This document shows, piece by piece, positions 25,080 to 37,083 of a stretch of 64,000 bases of DNA. The position numbers and the translations under genes are program-made. Numbering within the stretch: position 1 is the stretch's first letter; each line of letters starts with the position of its first letter. This DNA comes from Brasenia schreberi (taxonomy: Eukaryota > Streptophyta > Magnoliopsida > Nymphaeales > Cabombaceae), in the NCBI GenBank assembly GCA_036023115.1, contig JAYKKT010000074.1, positions 9,670,501 to 9,734,500 of the forward strand, written 5' to 3'. The notes beneath the pieces are model-generated. The model was not told where the DNA came from, searched no databases, and saw only the letters and a list, made by a program, of their open reading frames with translations.

Positions 25080-25355
25080 AGATACCAAATCTCCATTCAG
25101 CGTCGCGTTTTCTGTGAATCAAAGTTTCTCCCCGTACCTACCATTCTTTAACTAAGGACGCGTGCGTCCATCTGTCGTCGAAACTACCTGATCTCCTCCC
25201 TCTTTTGCCATCGAACCGCCTGCATCAAATCGCTTGGGGTTTCTCTCCAAGATAGATAACTACTTGGGATCATCTCTAAAGTGCAAATCTCACTTGTTCG
25301 TGGTTATTTTTCTGAAAATCATATCTTTTCCGACGACCTACAATTTTGTACCATG
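25080..25355 (+). other. candidate leader exon ending ATG|GTATGT
   Basis: This non-repetitive stretch has the composition of a plant 5' untranslated region (pyrimidine-rich, CCGTCG and TCTCC words) and ends in ACCATG directly followed by a strong donor, GTATGT (25356). It lies upstream of the FHY 3' exons on the same strand, so it could be the old FHY leader exon. No coding similarity supports that. Confidence 0.25.
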
Positions 25356-25599
25356 GTATGTTTCCTTCCTCTGCGCGTCTACCTACCGTTTATTGTTCTT
25401 TGTTTAATCTGCTGTTACTGTCATTCTATTATTGAACACATGCTAACTGGGTATGCCAGAACCCATCATGTGTTCTTTGTGACTATTTGATACGTCGAAT
25501 TGTAGGTAGAATTTGCATGTGACTGCAGTTTGGATTAGTGGCTTGATAAGTTGCCAATTTGTGGTGATATTGGTTTCTCATTTGATATAATGAGTACTG

Positions 25600-26622
25600 A
25601 TGCTCTAGAAAAAGCTTATTATAGGATACCAAGAGAGGTTCTTGAGAACGAAAAAAGAAGAGACATATACGATGATGCAAAAACATGTGTGAGGACTCAT
25701 GAAATAATTACAAACTTCTTTTTAAGTTAATATTGGGTTACATGAAGGATCAACTTTAAGTCCATACTTATTTGTAATGGTGATTGATGAGTTAACACAA
25801 TATATTGAAGATGAAGTACATTGGTGAATGTTATTTGCATATGATATTGTGTTAGTGGAGGACTTTAAGGAAAAAATGAATAGAAAATTTGAACTATGGA
25901 GAGAAACATTAGAAAGTGAAGGCTTGCGACTTAGTAGAACAAAGATTGAATATATGGAATGTAAGTTTGATTATTTGGTTATTTTAGAGGAAATATAAAT
26001 TAAAATTAGCACATATTGCATCACCGAAAAGGAAAGTTTTAAATACATAGGGTAAATTTTTTAGGGTGATGGAAGAATTGATAAAGATGTTACACATAGA
26101 ATTAATGTAGGTTGGTTAAAATGGAGAGGAGCATCACATATTCTTTGTGATAAGAAGATATCATTAAAGTTAAAAGGCAAATATTATAGAGCAGCAATTA
26201 GACCTACAATATTTTATGGTTCTGAGTATTGGGCTGGTAATAATCAACGTCTACAAAAGATGTTTGTGGCAGAAATGAAGATGTTGAGATAGATGAGTGG
26301 TAATAAAGGAAAGACCTATACATTATGAGGTTATTAAAAATAAATTAGGAGTGACACCAATAAAATGAGAGAATATCATTTAAGATGGTTTGAACATATA
26401 AAAAGAAGATTAAAAGAAGCGTCTCTAAGAAGGTATGAAAAACTAGATTTTGAAAGTATTAAAAGAGGTAGAAGATGACCACAAAAGTGTTGGAAAAAAA
26501 CAATAAAGAATGAACTAGCTTATGTTGAGTTAACTGCTAACATGACACGTGATAGGGCTATGTGAAAACAAAGAATCCAACTCCGTCTAGTATGGGAAAA
26601 GGCTTAGTTGTTGTAGTTGTAT
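25600..26622 (+). mobile_element. RTE-clade LINE, 5'-truncated, degenerate
   Basis: Begins in the palm (ALEKAYYRIPREVL, about 25600), continues with [27 protein letters not shown] (about 25830) and LKWRGASHILCDKK, and ends GTCTAGTATGGGAAAAGGCTTAGTTG. ATATAATGA flanks it on both sides (about 25583 and 26622), a likely target duplication. Numerous stops. Confidence 0.87.
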
Positions 26623-27165
26623 ATAATGAAGAAAGAATGTGGTAATTTACATTTCAACATTATTTCTTGAAATGGCCATCGACTGCATATACCTGTTTGT
26701 TGTGCAGAGTTATGTTAAATAGGTTACAAGTACCTAGAATTTGTGGTGATGTTTGCTTTCTTCAAGTTGGGGATTTGGATCACATATACCCTCATATTGT
26801 ATAGATACAGTCACGAATTATTAGCTTAAGGTAACTGCATCTTGTATTAGGTTCTTAGATGGGACTTCAAAATGGTGCATACAGAAAATCCTGAGTTTTA
26901 TATGGTACACATGGTCTTAGCGACATTATGGTTAGATTGCACATGAGTACATTCTTAAGAAACCTAGATTACAAAACTCAGATTTGTTCGAGTCCAGATA
27001 AAAAGAAGTGATGCCGTGCTGATTTCTTTCAATAGGTTCATAGTATATCAGAAACACTGGACCCTGCTCAAAGTTTTTGCTAAAGCTGTTCAAGAAGGGT
27101 CTTATGTGCATAATAAATCATTAGAATTAGGCAACATTTTTTTTATCTTATCATGGCAAACTCAC
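26623..27165. other. no gene seen
   Basis: Unassigned sequence between two RTE copies. No HAD-domain exon of FHY is found here. Confidence 0.35.
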
Positions 27166-27169
27166 CGTT

Positions 27170-28583
27170 TAACTCCGCCCATGTAAGGGATCACCCTTGC
27201 ATTGCCGGTCCCAAGCTCGGATAAAGGAGGAGGGTTGTGTTAGGCTTTCGACAGTGAGCGTAAAACTTTGTTGGATTTTTATAACATAAATTATAAAAAT
27301 TATGAGTATTGCTTTGGGGCGTCCCCGCCTAGCGACGTGCTGAAGAGCTCGAATGCAATAATAAGTAAGCAAGGGTCACTATATTTTCGCCCGAATGTAG
27401 TGAATCAATTGCAGAGAGGGTTCCAACATCATGGACGGGTGTGGGTAAAGAAGTTAGTCCCGCTACATTGCCGCCCGAATGTAGTGAATAATTTTTAGAG
27501 AGGGTCTCCAAATTTTGAATATGGACGGATGTGGTGGGTAAGGAAGCTAGTCCTAGATAATAATATTCATATTGGTTCTTGGAATATCGGAACATTATCT
27601 GGTAAGGTAATGGAGGTGGTAGTGATTTGAAGAAAGATTCATATTCTATGTTTATAAGAGATAAAATGGGTTGGAGAAAAAGCAAAGGAGATTGTGGTAC
27701 TCAGGTAAAGAAAATATTCGAAACGGAGTTGGTATTATCATAAATAAAGATTTAAAGGATATGGTAGTAGACATATAACGATATGGTGATCGAATCATGA
27801 CGTTGAAATTAGTGTTATGAACAGAGGTTTTGAATATAGTTTGTGCTTACGCACCCCAAGTAGGACTAGAAGATAGTATAAAGACAACCTTTTGGGAAGA
27901 GTTAGATAAGGTGATTCAAAAGATTCCACAAAGGAAGATGATTTGTTTAGGAGGAGACTTAAATGGACATATCGGTAAAGAGGCATTATGATATCAAGGG
28001 ATTCATGAAAACTTTGGTTTTAGGGATATGAATGAGGAAGGTAGGAAGATTTTAAATTTTGCTATGGCATTTGATCTCTTTATAGTCAATACAATCTTAA
28101 AAAAATGGGATTGAACATTTAATTACTTATAAGAGTGGCTTATCACAAACACAAATTGATTACTTTATTTGTAGAAAAAAAGATAGAGCATGTTGTAATT
28201 TCAGGAGAAAGCTTAACCACCCAACGTTGACTTTTACTTATGGATTTACAAATAAAAAAATGGACAAAGAAGAAAAGAGTGCATCGAGCTATTCAGACAA
28301 AATGATGGAACCTCAAAAGTGAGAAAGAAGATATATTTAAACAGAAAGCTCTTGAAGGAGATGTTTGAAATTATGTTGGTACACCGTGTGATATGTGGAA
28401 CAATATGGCTATACATATTAGGAAAGTGGCGAAAGATGTGTTAGGTATATCTAAGGGAGGTGTACCGGCACAAAAAGAAGCTTGGTGGTGGAGTGAAGTA
28501 GTGCAAAATAAAATCAAGGCAAAGAGGGCATGATACAAATTACATTATGCTAAGGAAACTAGTGAAACTTTAGAGACTTATAA
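27170..28583 (+). mobile_element. RTE-clade LINE, 5' half with endonuclease, degenerate
   Basis: The only copy here with the 5' end. A leader (GCTCGGATAAAGGAGGAGGG to about 27560) contains a tandem repeat. Then follow AP-endonuclease blocks: IHIGSWNIGTLSGK (27565), ILCLQEIKW-like text, VLNIVCAYAPQVG (27830), MICLGGDLNGHIG (27938), TYKSGLSQTQIDYF (28125) and a linker matching the start of the copy at 8998. It breaks off at 28583, where the hAT terminus begins. Several stops and frameshifts. Confidence 0.88.
27370..27565 (+). repeat. two tandem units in the RTE 5' leader
   Basis: Each unit contains CGCCCGAATGTAGTGAAT, AGAGAGGGT, a GGACGG-TGTGG word and GGGTAA(A/G)GAAG(T/C)TAGTCC. The units are about 82 and 105 bases and imperfect. 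Confidence 0.7.
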
Positions 28584-29800
28584 GCAGTGTTATCCGTACC
28601 ACACTGTATCGAACGGTACGGTGGCACACGATACGATACACCCATATGTATTGCAAATGAAGACTTATCAGTCCGTATAGTACGATACGGGCGATACGCC
28701 CAGGGACCTTGGCCGAACGGAAACATGTGTTTTTGTGGGTTTTTTTGGTTTGTTCAGAGCTCCCCAAGCTCCTCTAGTGTGGTTCTTCACCTCCTTGGTG
28801 TTCAAGGCTCCAAAAACGTACTCTACGTTGTTCGTGGAAGCCTCCTAACTCGGATTTTGGTATATTTTTAGTGTTTTTCTTCATTTTTTCCTTTGTATTT
28901 GTTGTTTTTTTTGTGTTATTTATATATATATTTTTTTGAATGACAAAATATGAAGTTATTAAGTGTGTGGATATAATTTTTATTGCATTCATGAAGTGGG
29001 AGACACTCTATTTTAGTGTTATTTGAAGATTGAGGATTTACGAAGTGCTTTTATTTTCAGGTTTTTAATTGAATTAAAGTGCTCAAGTGAGATGGTAGGA
29101 AGGGGTGGTAGGGACTCCCATTCTAAGTCTGATGATCCGGCATGGCAGTGGGGTACACCAGTTGAGGGTTCTAGATTAAAGATCAGAAGTTTATTTTGTA
29201 AGAGGATGGTTAGTGGTGGAATTTCACGGTTGAAACACCACCTAGCAGGAACTAGGAAAGAAGTTGCTCATTGCTGAGGCAGAGTTAGAAGTTTGCCAGA
29301 GAGCATTAAATGACAATGTCTTCAGATGATTGAGAGTATACAAGAGAGGAGACAACAAAATGATGATTTGGAGATGTTTGAAGAAGTTGATGATGATATT
29401 GGATTTGGATTCACTGATAGTTTGCCTTAAGATGCTAGAATAAAGATGGGTAGTAGCAGTTCACGACCACCTAGCAGGAAAAAGAGGGTTGCTTAAGACT
29501 TTGGAGGTGGTAGAAGAGGAAGTTTAGGAAGGAGCAGAGGAAGAGTTTCTTCTAGCATACATTCATTTTTTCCTCTTACCACTACACCTGGTGCTCAACC
29601 TCGAATTTGTGCTGCTATGGTTTTAGAACTACTACTTGATCAGGCAGACCTTGGAGTGGGTAAATGGTTTTATGATGCATACATTCCATCCAATGCAATA
29701 AACAATTTTCATTTTCAAGCGATGGCATATGCAATTGCTAACAATTTTCATTTTCAAGCAATGGCATATTCAATTACATGAATTTATGCTTAACAATTTC
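28584..29800 (+). mobile_element. hAT transposon 5' half (BED-type), plus strand
   Basis: CAGTGTTATCCGTACC at the left edge is a hAT-like terminal repeat followed by repeated GTAC/CGATACG words to about 28700. From 29092 the translation gives MVGRGGRDSHSKSDDPAWQW, GTPVEGS and SGGISRLKHHLAGTRKEV, a BED zinc finger. Then come a charged linker, SSSRPPSRKKRVA, and VGKWFYDAYIPSNAINNFHF (about 29655), the start of the DUF659 region. In-frame stops interrupt it. The transposase core and right end are absent. Confidence 0.85.
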
Positions 29801-29879
29801 CATTTTTTTGCCGTGCTGCACCTACACGGTGTCGGTGTTGGTGTTGCACCCTTGTCGAGGTCGACACCCCACTCCTTAA

Positions 29880-31434
29880 AAGTGTCTGTGTGACTCAGAT
29901 CTTACCAGTTACTCTAAAATTTGCAACATTATCAGTAATGAATTGAACAACATTTGAAACACCTCAACAACTTCCTCAAAAATATGGAGTAAATTAGCTG
30001 TAGTTTTATCAATATGGGACAAATCATATGATTTCAAAAATAATGTACCTTTTAGACTAAGAAGTTTACTAAATACCTACGCTGAACATCTGTCCAACCA
30101 TCAACCATAACAGAACATCCTGTATCCTTCCACGACTCCCTAAATTCAGAATTCTATGCATTAACAATATAAACCCATTTTTGCAATAATATGCCCCTCA
30201 AAGCATGATAAGTAGGGACTCTATACCCTGATCCCACACTGGCAATAGCATCCACCATACTTTGAAAAGAAAATGAGTTTGCAATATTGAAAGGGAGGCA
30301 ATTTTCATAAAAAAATTCAACACACTTTAAATCTAATTTCTCAATTACCTCCTTTGAAGCCATAACTGATCTAATGCCTCGTTGAGCTTTAGGAGTCATA
30401 CGTGGGGGAAAAACTAGGGCCACTACCTCCTCTGGCTCCTCCTCTAGTACCTCTCGTAGGAGCTCTTGCAGTGGAATAAGAGGCAACTCCATTATTACTA
30501 CCACTACAACTTACACTTTTTCTCTTTTCTCTCATTTTCCTCCCCTCTTCAGCCATCTCTTCTTCCATCTCAGTTGCACTATAAAATTCATCACCACTAT
30601 GATCATAGTCACCATACATCCCCTGAGTAGTAGCATCTTCAAATGGTTGAGACATATCACAACCACCTATTTCTGCCCTCTCTCTCACCCTTAATCTCTT
30701 CTTCTTCTTCGAAGTTTTCAATACCTGCTCAATGTCATACTTCACTGTTTCGGGAACATGAGGACATTCACTTGCATCCTTTTTGGTTCCCGCAAGATGA
30801 TGTTTTATGCGAGAAATACCACCATGTTTTACAGCATTGCAAATCATGCACTTGTTTATAAGCCTATTCCGTTCATACATAGGAGTGCAATATTTCTAAG
30901 CCGAATCGACTCGATCGTAAGCCATTAAGACAAGAGTAGACAATCAATAAGAAGGAAAAAGCTTTTTAGAGGTTAAAAATCACGGAATCTGCAAAACCCC
31001 CAAAATTTTGAAGTGAAAAATTGGATAGAATGACAAAGGAAAAAGGTATGACACAGATTTGACAAAAACCTAGAGATGGAGAGTTGGTTTGGGTGAAATA
31101 CTTAAGAGTTATGTGAATAAACCACAAAATCAACAAGAACAAGGTAAGAAGAGGATTTGGAAGTAAGGAAATGACATGAAAAAAGGTTTGGAAAGAAATA
31201 TAAATGAAATTCGGAAGTTTCGATTTTTCAGAATTTATAACAAGAAAATCGACATCGACTCATATGATACGAGGTATATCGTACGATATGGTGCAATACA
31301 CCCTCGTATCATACGTTATGGTATGATACGACACAATAAATTTCGATAAGCGATACGTGCCCCTCTACCGTACCATATCTTTATACGATACGCAATAAAA
31401 TCGTATCGTATTGTACGATTTTTATAACATTGTC
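29880..31434 (-). mobile_element. hAT transposon 5' half, minus strand
   Basis: The right edge, read on the minus strand, starts CAATGTTATAAAAATCGTAC, a hAT-like terminus, followed by repeated CGTATCG words (31250-31430). The minus frame 30880-30389 has NKCMICNAVKHGGISRIKHH (BED finger) and an acidic linker. The frame 30504-30154 has LPFNIANSFSFQSMVDAIA, followed by ESWKDTGCSVMVDGWTD (about 30140) and VVQFITDNVANFRVTGK (about 29900), the DUF659 core. It then stops. It faces the plus-strand half at 28584. Confidence 0.85.
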
Positions 31435-31435
31435 T

Positions 31436-34300
31436 CGTGCTTCCTTTCATATGACTAATGAATATAAATTATAGACAAATGCACATAAGTTAGAAGACAA
31501 GTATTTATGGCCGATGAAACTAAGCTTGATGTTAAAAAAATTGGTAACTTAGAAAGTAATTCCTTTAAAATACCTCAAGTTCGTTTTATACCAAAATTAA
31601 ATCTTAGTCTTCTCAGTTTCTCAAATTTGTGATAATGGTTACATTATTACCTTCTCACTAAATGAACGTATGATGTAGAATCATTTATCGAAGAAGGTAA
31701 TTAGGCAAGGACATGGAGAAGGTGGTTTCTATGACATGAAAAATTTAGTTATATCAAATTTTGAAACACGTTGGATTATTTATAATTATTTTGGGCTTTG
31801 ACACAAAATATTGGAGCATCTTAATGTAAACAAAATGAATAATTATCCATGGATAAAGATTAATGAAAAGAATAATTTTATTTGCAAAGATTGTATTTTT
31901 GGCAAAACACATCATGCACCATTTGGTGAAAGAACCTTTATCACAAAAAAGGCCTTCGAATTAGTGCACTCTGATGTTTCAGGACTTGCTCTCGTAACCT
32001 CAAAAGAAGGTATGACCTATTATGTTATCTTTGTAGATGATTTCACTAACATAGTTGGATATATTTTTTGAAACACAAATCAAAAGTTTTTAAATATTTT
32101 TTGATCTTTCATAATATGATTAAGACTCAATTTAAAACTAATATCAAAATCGTAATCATCAACTCTGGGAGTTAATATCTCTCTTAAAGAAAATGAAATT
32201 TGGTATAAAAAAATCTTGTACAAAAACTCTCCAACAAAATAGTTTAGCTAAAAGAAAACATGGACATATTATTGAAACTACTAGAACTTTGTTGTTAGCA
32301 AGTAAAGTTCCCAAATACTTGTGGGCCAAAGCTGCCATAACTTTCGTATATTTGATAAATAGGATGCAATCAATGAAACTAAAAAATTGATCTCCCATTG
32401 AAAAATTGTATTAAAATAAACCTAGTTATGATCGGTTGAAAGTTTTTAGATGTAAGTGTTATATTTATACGGATAAGAATGATAAGTTAGGTCCCAAGGC
32501 CATTAAATGTATCTTTTTTGGGTATTGTATTGATAAAAGGGGGTATAAATGTTACAACCCAAAAGAATATAAACTTTGTGTCTAGAGATGTCAAATTTAT
32601 TGAAGATGAATGTTATTACGGAGATAGTCACAAAGCACCTAAGATGGTTATATGTTTTTGGATGAAATCTTAAATGAAAGGTTAGATGACAACGAGGAAG
32701 TACAAGAGGAAAGTATGGTCCATCTAAAGGATGAATGTAAAATTCCCGAAACTAGAGAAGAAATCCTAAGACCTTTCGAACATCATTATGTAAGGAAGAA
32801 TAAAGAAAATGATAATACAAACAACAATAACAGCTAAGCCTTTTCCCATACTAGACGGGGTCAGCTACATGGATTCTTTGTTTCCACAGAGCCCTATCAT
32901 GTGCTATGTTAGCAGTTAACTCACAATAAGCTAGATCATTCTTTATTATTTCTTTCCAATACTTTTGTGGTTGAATAGAGAAAATGATAATGCTCCTAGC
33001 AAAAGAATCATAAAACCCCCTCAAAGATTTGTGTCTTATTAAACATTTCAATCACAACATAGAAATCATATAGCAATCATATCGAGTATCCTTGAACCAA
33101 ATCATTATGACCAAGCAAAAAATCACTTAGAATGGAGAAATGATATGAATGACGAATTAGATACTCTAGAAAGGAATAATACTTGGAACAATATCTCGAA
33201 ACCCAAAGAAAAAAAATTATTGGTTGTAGGTGGGTCTATAAGGTCAAAATCCATAGTGATGGATCTATTGAATGGTACAAAGAAAGACTTCTAGCTAAGG
33301 GGCATTCTCAAGAATATGAGAAAACTTTTGCTCTTGTTGCTCGTATGATTATTGTTCGTATATTAATTTCTATTTGTGCAATTAAAGAATGAGATATATA
33401 TCAATTGGATGTTAAAAATACTTTTTGAATGGTAATCTTAGTGAAGATATCTATATGTCTTTCTCTCGAGGATTCAATGCTCCAAGATATTATGTCCTTA
33501 AACTAAAAAAGACTTAAAATGCTTTATATGGACTCAAACAAGCCTCTAAGACTTGGTTTGATAGATTTGAGAATTTTATGCATCCATAAGATTTTGCTCT
33601 TATTATATTGACAGTGTCTTGTTTATAAGAAAAGGTATTGTAATTATGCTTCTGTATGTATATTATATGATCATCACTAGAAGTGATGAAAATGATATAT
33701 TACAGATCAAAAGAGATATGCATGAAGAATTTGAAATGAAAGATATGAGTTTACTTACTTCTTGGGAATAGAAGTAATCCGTAATAATAGAGGTTATTTT
33801 ATGTCACAAATAAAATTTGATAGTGATATTATTAATAGGTCAGGTTTGACAAAAAGATGATGAAGATCAAACCGAGAACTATAGATGGAGAAAAATTAGA
33901 AGATCCTACTCCTTATAGACAAATGATAGGAGCCATGATGTATCTGATCATTATTCTAATAGATATAACACACGCAATACATGTGTCAAGTTAGTTTCAA
34001 TAAGTTCCCACCAGTATATACATGAGTGCAATTATGCAGATTGTGAGATATGTAAAGGATGCACTTGAAAGAGGATCATTCTAACCTCATCATATTCTCT
34101 TAAATTAATTGCTTATACTATTGCTTATTGTAGTGGGGATGTCTATGATAGACGTTCTACTATTGGATTTTATGTATTTTTATTGGTTTGTCTCTCTTTT
34201 TTACTCTCTATTCTCACTTGTAATAAACCTCTATAAATAGAGGTTAGTGTTAAATGAATAATTAGAGCTTTTTGTGCTCACTTGACTTATTTGGTACTAT
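31436..34300 (+). mobile_element. Ty1/copia LTR retrotransposon relic, plus strand
   Basis: Order on the plus strand: protease-side text ending RFIPKLNLSLLS (about 31590); GAG-pre-integrase with CKDCIFGKTHHAPFG (31880); integrase ELVHSDVSG and VIFVDDFT (31960-32050), SLAKRKHGHIIETTRTLL (32240); reverse transcriptase GCRWVYKVKIHSDGSIEWYKERLLAKG (33220), QLDVKNTF, ALYGLKQASKTWFDRF (33520); RNase H side near 34100. CTCTATAAATAGAGG at about 34230 looks like the TATA region of an LTR. Stops throughout, and an RTE 3' fragment is inserted at 32817. Confidence 0.85.
32817..32978 (-). mobile_element. RTE-clade LINE 3' fragment nested in copia
   Basis: 162 bases, minus strand: [22 protein letters not shown], then the CCGTCTAGTATGGGAAAAGG end and a TTG tail. 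It is flanked by an exact 13-bp duplication, AGAAAATGATAAT (32804-32816 and 32979-32991), which shows a separate insertion of only the last 160 bases. Confidence 0.93.
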
Positions 34301-34781
34301 AACTATTTGGTTTTCCTTGTGCGTCTGGTGATTTGGATTGTTGAAGATCTTATGAGATCATTTGTATTTGAGTTTGTGGATATCAGTGACGAGATATTGG
34401 TGCAACTTTCACAAGCAGTTCAGTGTAGCATAATATGAATTATGATATTTGTATGAATGTTGTGCGCCATCTTTCTTGAAGTGCTTGGTTTCATACTGGT
34501 TAGTCTTCCACATGAATTCCTATCGGGTTTTATTTAATCATTGCTGATGTTTTTCTGCCATGTAGATATTTCACTGTGGAGGATATTATTTGATTTATTC
34601 TCTGATTATGATCACCGAGAAATGAGAAAATTTTGTGATTGTATTGATTATCTATAATACGTCCTGTATGCCATAGTTTAGAATCCATTTGCCGTGTCTT
34701 GATTGGGCTTTACTACTAGTGATTTTGCTATTCTGTTCTGGCCTGAAATTTGATAGATGATCATGGTTTTCATCAGTCCAG
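34301..34781. other. LTR remainder then FHY intron
   Basis: Up to about 34430 this may be the rest of the copia LTR or leader. After that it looks like intron sequence leading into the FHY acceptor at 34780-34781. Confidence 0.35.
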
Positions 34782-37083
34782 GTATCACAGCTGGTAAAGC
34801 AGCTGGAATGGAGGTTGTTGCTGTCCCTTCTATTCCAAACCAAACCCATCTTTACAGCGTTGCAGATGAGATCATCAATTCCCTACTGGATTTGCAACTT
34901 GAAAAGTGGGGCTTACCAGCATTTGAAGATTGTATGCAACAAATACCTTCTGTAGCCTTCTTTAATGTACTGGAAAATAAGGTCTTTTCTCTTAAATTTT
35001 GCTTTCCATCGTTGCTACTTATTTTTTATTGAAATTTAAGTGCAGGGGTTGAAGGTACTTTACCTGTAGAGTCATGGCACATTGGAGGTCCTGTTATTAA
35101 AGCTTTGGTCGCGGTTCAAAAGTTCTTGGAATTCCTACAGGCATGTTAACAAGATAAATCAAAATAATGAAACCACTTATACATCTCTGTTTGAATTGAA
35201 ATCTATTCCTCAGTTCCTCTCATCTTTTCTTATTTCAGTTCCAATCAACCCAAACTAGTCATTATATCAGTTATGAGAAATTTTACTCTGTCATCGTTGT
35301 GCAGTAGACACTAAATATGTTTATAGTAGCTTACTTTATTTGTGCCGTTATTTTATCAATTGTTTGTGCTAATCAAATTAAGAATCAGATTTCTGAATCA
35401 TAAATTACCGTGGGGATCATGTGTCAGTGAAAAATTACCTTAGTGTAACAAATAAGAAATTAAACTTCATATTATCATGCACAGTTCTGAATTTCTCAAA
35501 ATGGTTGTGCTGATGACAGGATTGCTCCTCTTAAACAGAAAATATTAGATGGCCTATTTTCTTGCTAAATATTTATTGTGATTTCCACGTTTCCTATTTG
35601 GGAGTCTGTTGAAGTTGTTTTCTGTATATTCTTATTGCTTTTAAGTAATTTTTAAGAAGCAATATTTCATGATATCTTAAATGAAATTGTTCGGTTCATA
35701 AGCTTTCTTTCTATTTTGATTATGATGTATTTGCTGAACTTTAGATAGATGATGCTGGTTTTTGAACATATGTGAATCTCAAGATGTCACTGCTCTGGCA
35801 TGTAGAGAGCCTGGGATTTCAAAGTATTAAATGGTACATGGCATCCTTTATCAGTCCCCACAACATGTAATATCGAATTCCATACATGATCATCAGAAGC
35901 ATAGCAAAGTAGCTCCTACTGTGCTGCACAAAATGGATGACGGGACTATTGTAACATTTCAAAATAGTTGGGGGATGCATGTTTGTGATGAATAATCTGA
36001 TCAAATTTGAAGTTAACATTCTCATGTAGTTGTTACTGTTTTTGCATCTAATCTGTCACCAGATGGATTTTCGGACATTCTTTCACTGCATACATCGGGA
36101 GTGTATTTTGGTTGGGCTGGACTCTCAACTCGTGGAATCTATAAGATGGTGATGAGTATTGGCTGGAACCCGTACTTTAACAATGGTGAAAAAACTGTAG
36201 TAAGTATTTGGTTGACAGGATAATGTTTCAAAGCTGTCTTGGAATTGCCTTAATTCTAATCATCAAGTACTGATAGAGATAGGGAAATTCACATTTAGGC
36301 ACTTAATATATGGAGAATTTGTAGTTATATTTATATTGAGGAGGTAGGCATCTATCTGAAAATATGGGGTTTGTTCTTCCAAATGAACATTTCCAACATT
36401 CCCTAAAGGTGAGTTCATGGGAATAAGCTTCAAGTCGTAATACTAGCAGTTAGAATGCTCAGAGTTCCTGCTGTCTCCGAGACTGATTAATATTTGTATC
36501 ATAGCGGCTTGTTAAGATCCTGACGGTGTCTTTATGCAGTTTCATCCTGCCAATTGCCCATCTCATCTTCAATCTATTTATTTGGTCGAAGCCATTAAGC
36601 TGTTATTGATTTCATACTACTGCATAACTCGAAAAAGAAAATTTTAATTTCCCTTGCTTTCATCACCTTATGTAGAAGTCTTGTTCAATAGCTACGACTT
36701 CCAAATGGTATTCTGTATCTTTTTGCCGCAATAAGAATGGTTAAAATCTTATAGTCGCTCTTGTTTAATGTTTCAGGAACCCTGGCTGCTTTATGAATTG
36801 AATGGTGAGTTCTATGGCGAAGAGCTACGGCTTGCTGTTGTTGGCTACATTAGGCCACAGGTTGGTGCTACTTCTATCTGATTTTTCTTTCCTTCTCCTG
36901 ATGAAGTTCTAAAATGTTTCTTTATTTGATTATTTTCAGGCAAATTTCTCTTCACTTGATGATCTTACTGAAAGAATTCATGAAGATAGGAGGATTGCAG
37001 AGAAGGCCCTTGACCTTCCCATGTATTCAAGTTACAAGAACGCGCCATATATAATAATGCCCCTGGCAAATCATGATCAATGA
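34782..37083 (+). pseudogene. FHY: FHY: FMN hydrolase/riboflavin kinase, 3' half, frameshifted
   Basis: Plant FHY joins a HAD FMN phosphatase to a riboflavin kinase, linking FMN and riboflavin. Exons here: 34782-34931 (GITAGKAAGMEVVAVPS, KWGLPAFED), 35046-35140 (VEGTLPVESWHIGGPVIK), 36063-36199 (GFSDILSLHTSGVYFGWAGL), 36777-36860 (EPWLLYELNGEFYGEELRL), 36940-37083 (ANFSSLDDLTERIHEDRRIA, stop). This is the end of the HAD domain plus the riboflavin kinase. The exons for the HAD nucleophile (DLDGT) are not found between TH2 and 34782. In the second exon one G is missing at about 35101, in the GFGRGSKVLG loop, shifting the frame. That exon is followed by GCATGT rather than GTATGT. Six family residues containing the PTAN metal-binding motif end are missing between exons 2 and 3, possibly a lost or unseen micro-exon. 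Probably non-functional. Confidence 0.88.

Noticed and set aside
29023..30880. Single intact hAT transposon
   Set aside because: The two coding halves are on opposite strands, both are 5' halves, and no catalytic core is present.
35461..35520. A micro-exon for the missing FHY residues after IPT
   Set aside because: CAG|TTCTGAATTTCTCAAAATG followed by GTTG has roughly the right size, but its phase and encoded residues do not fit the family.
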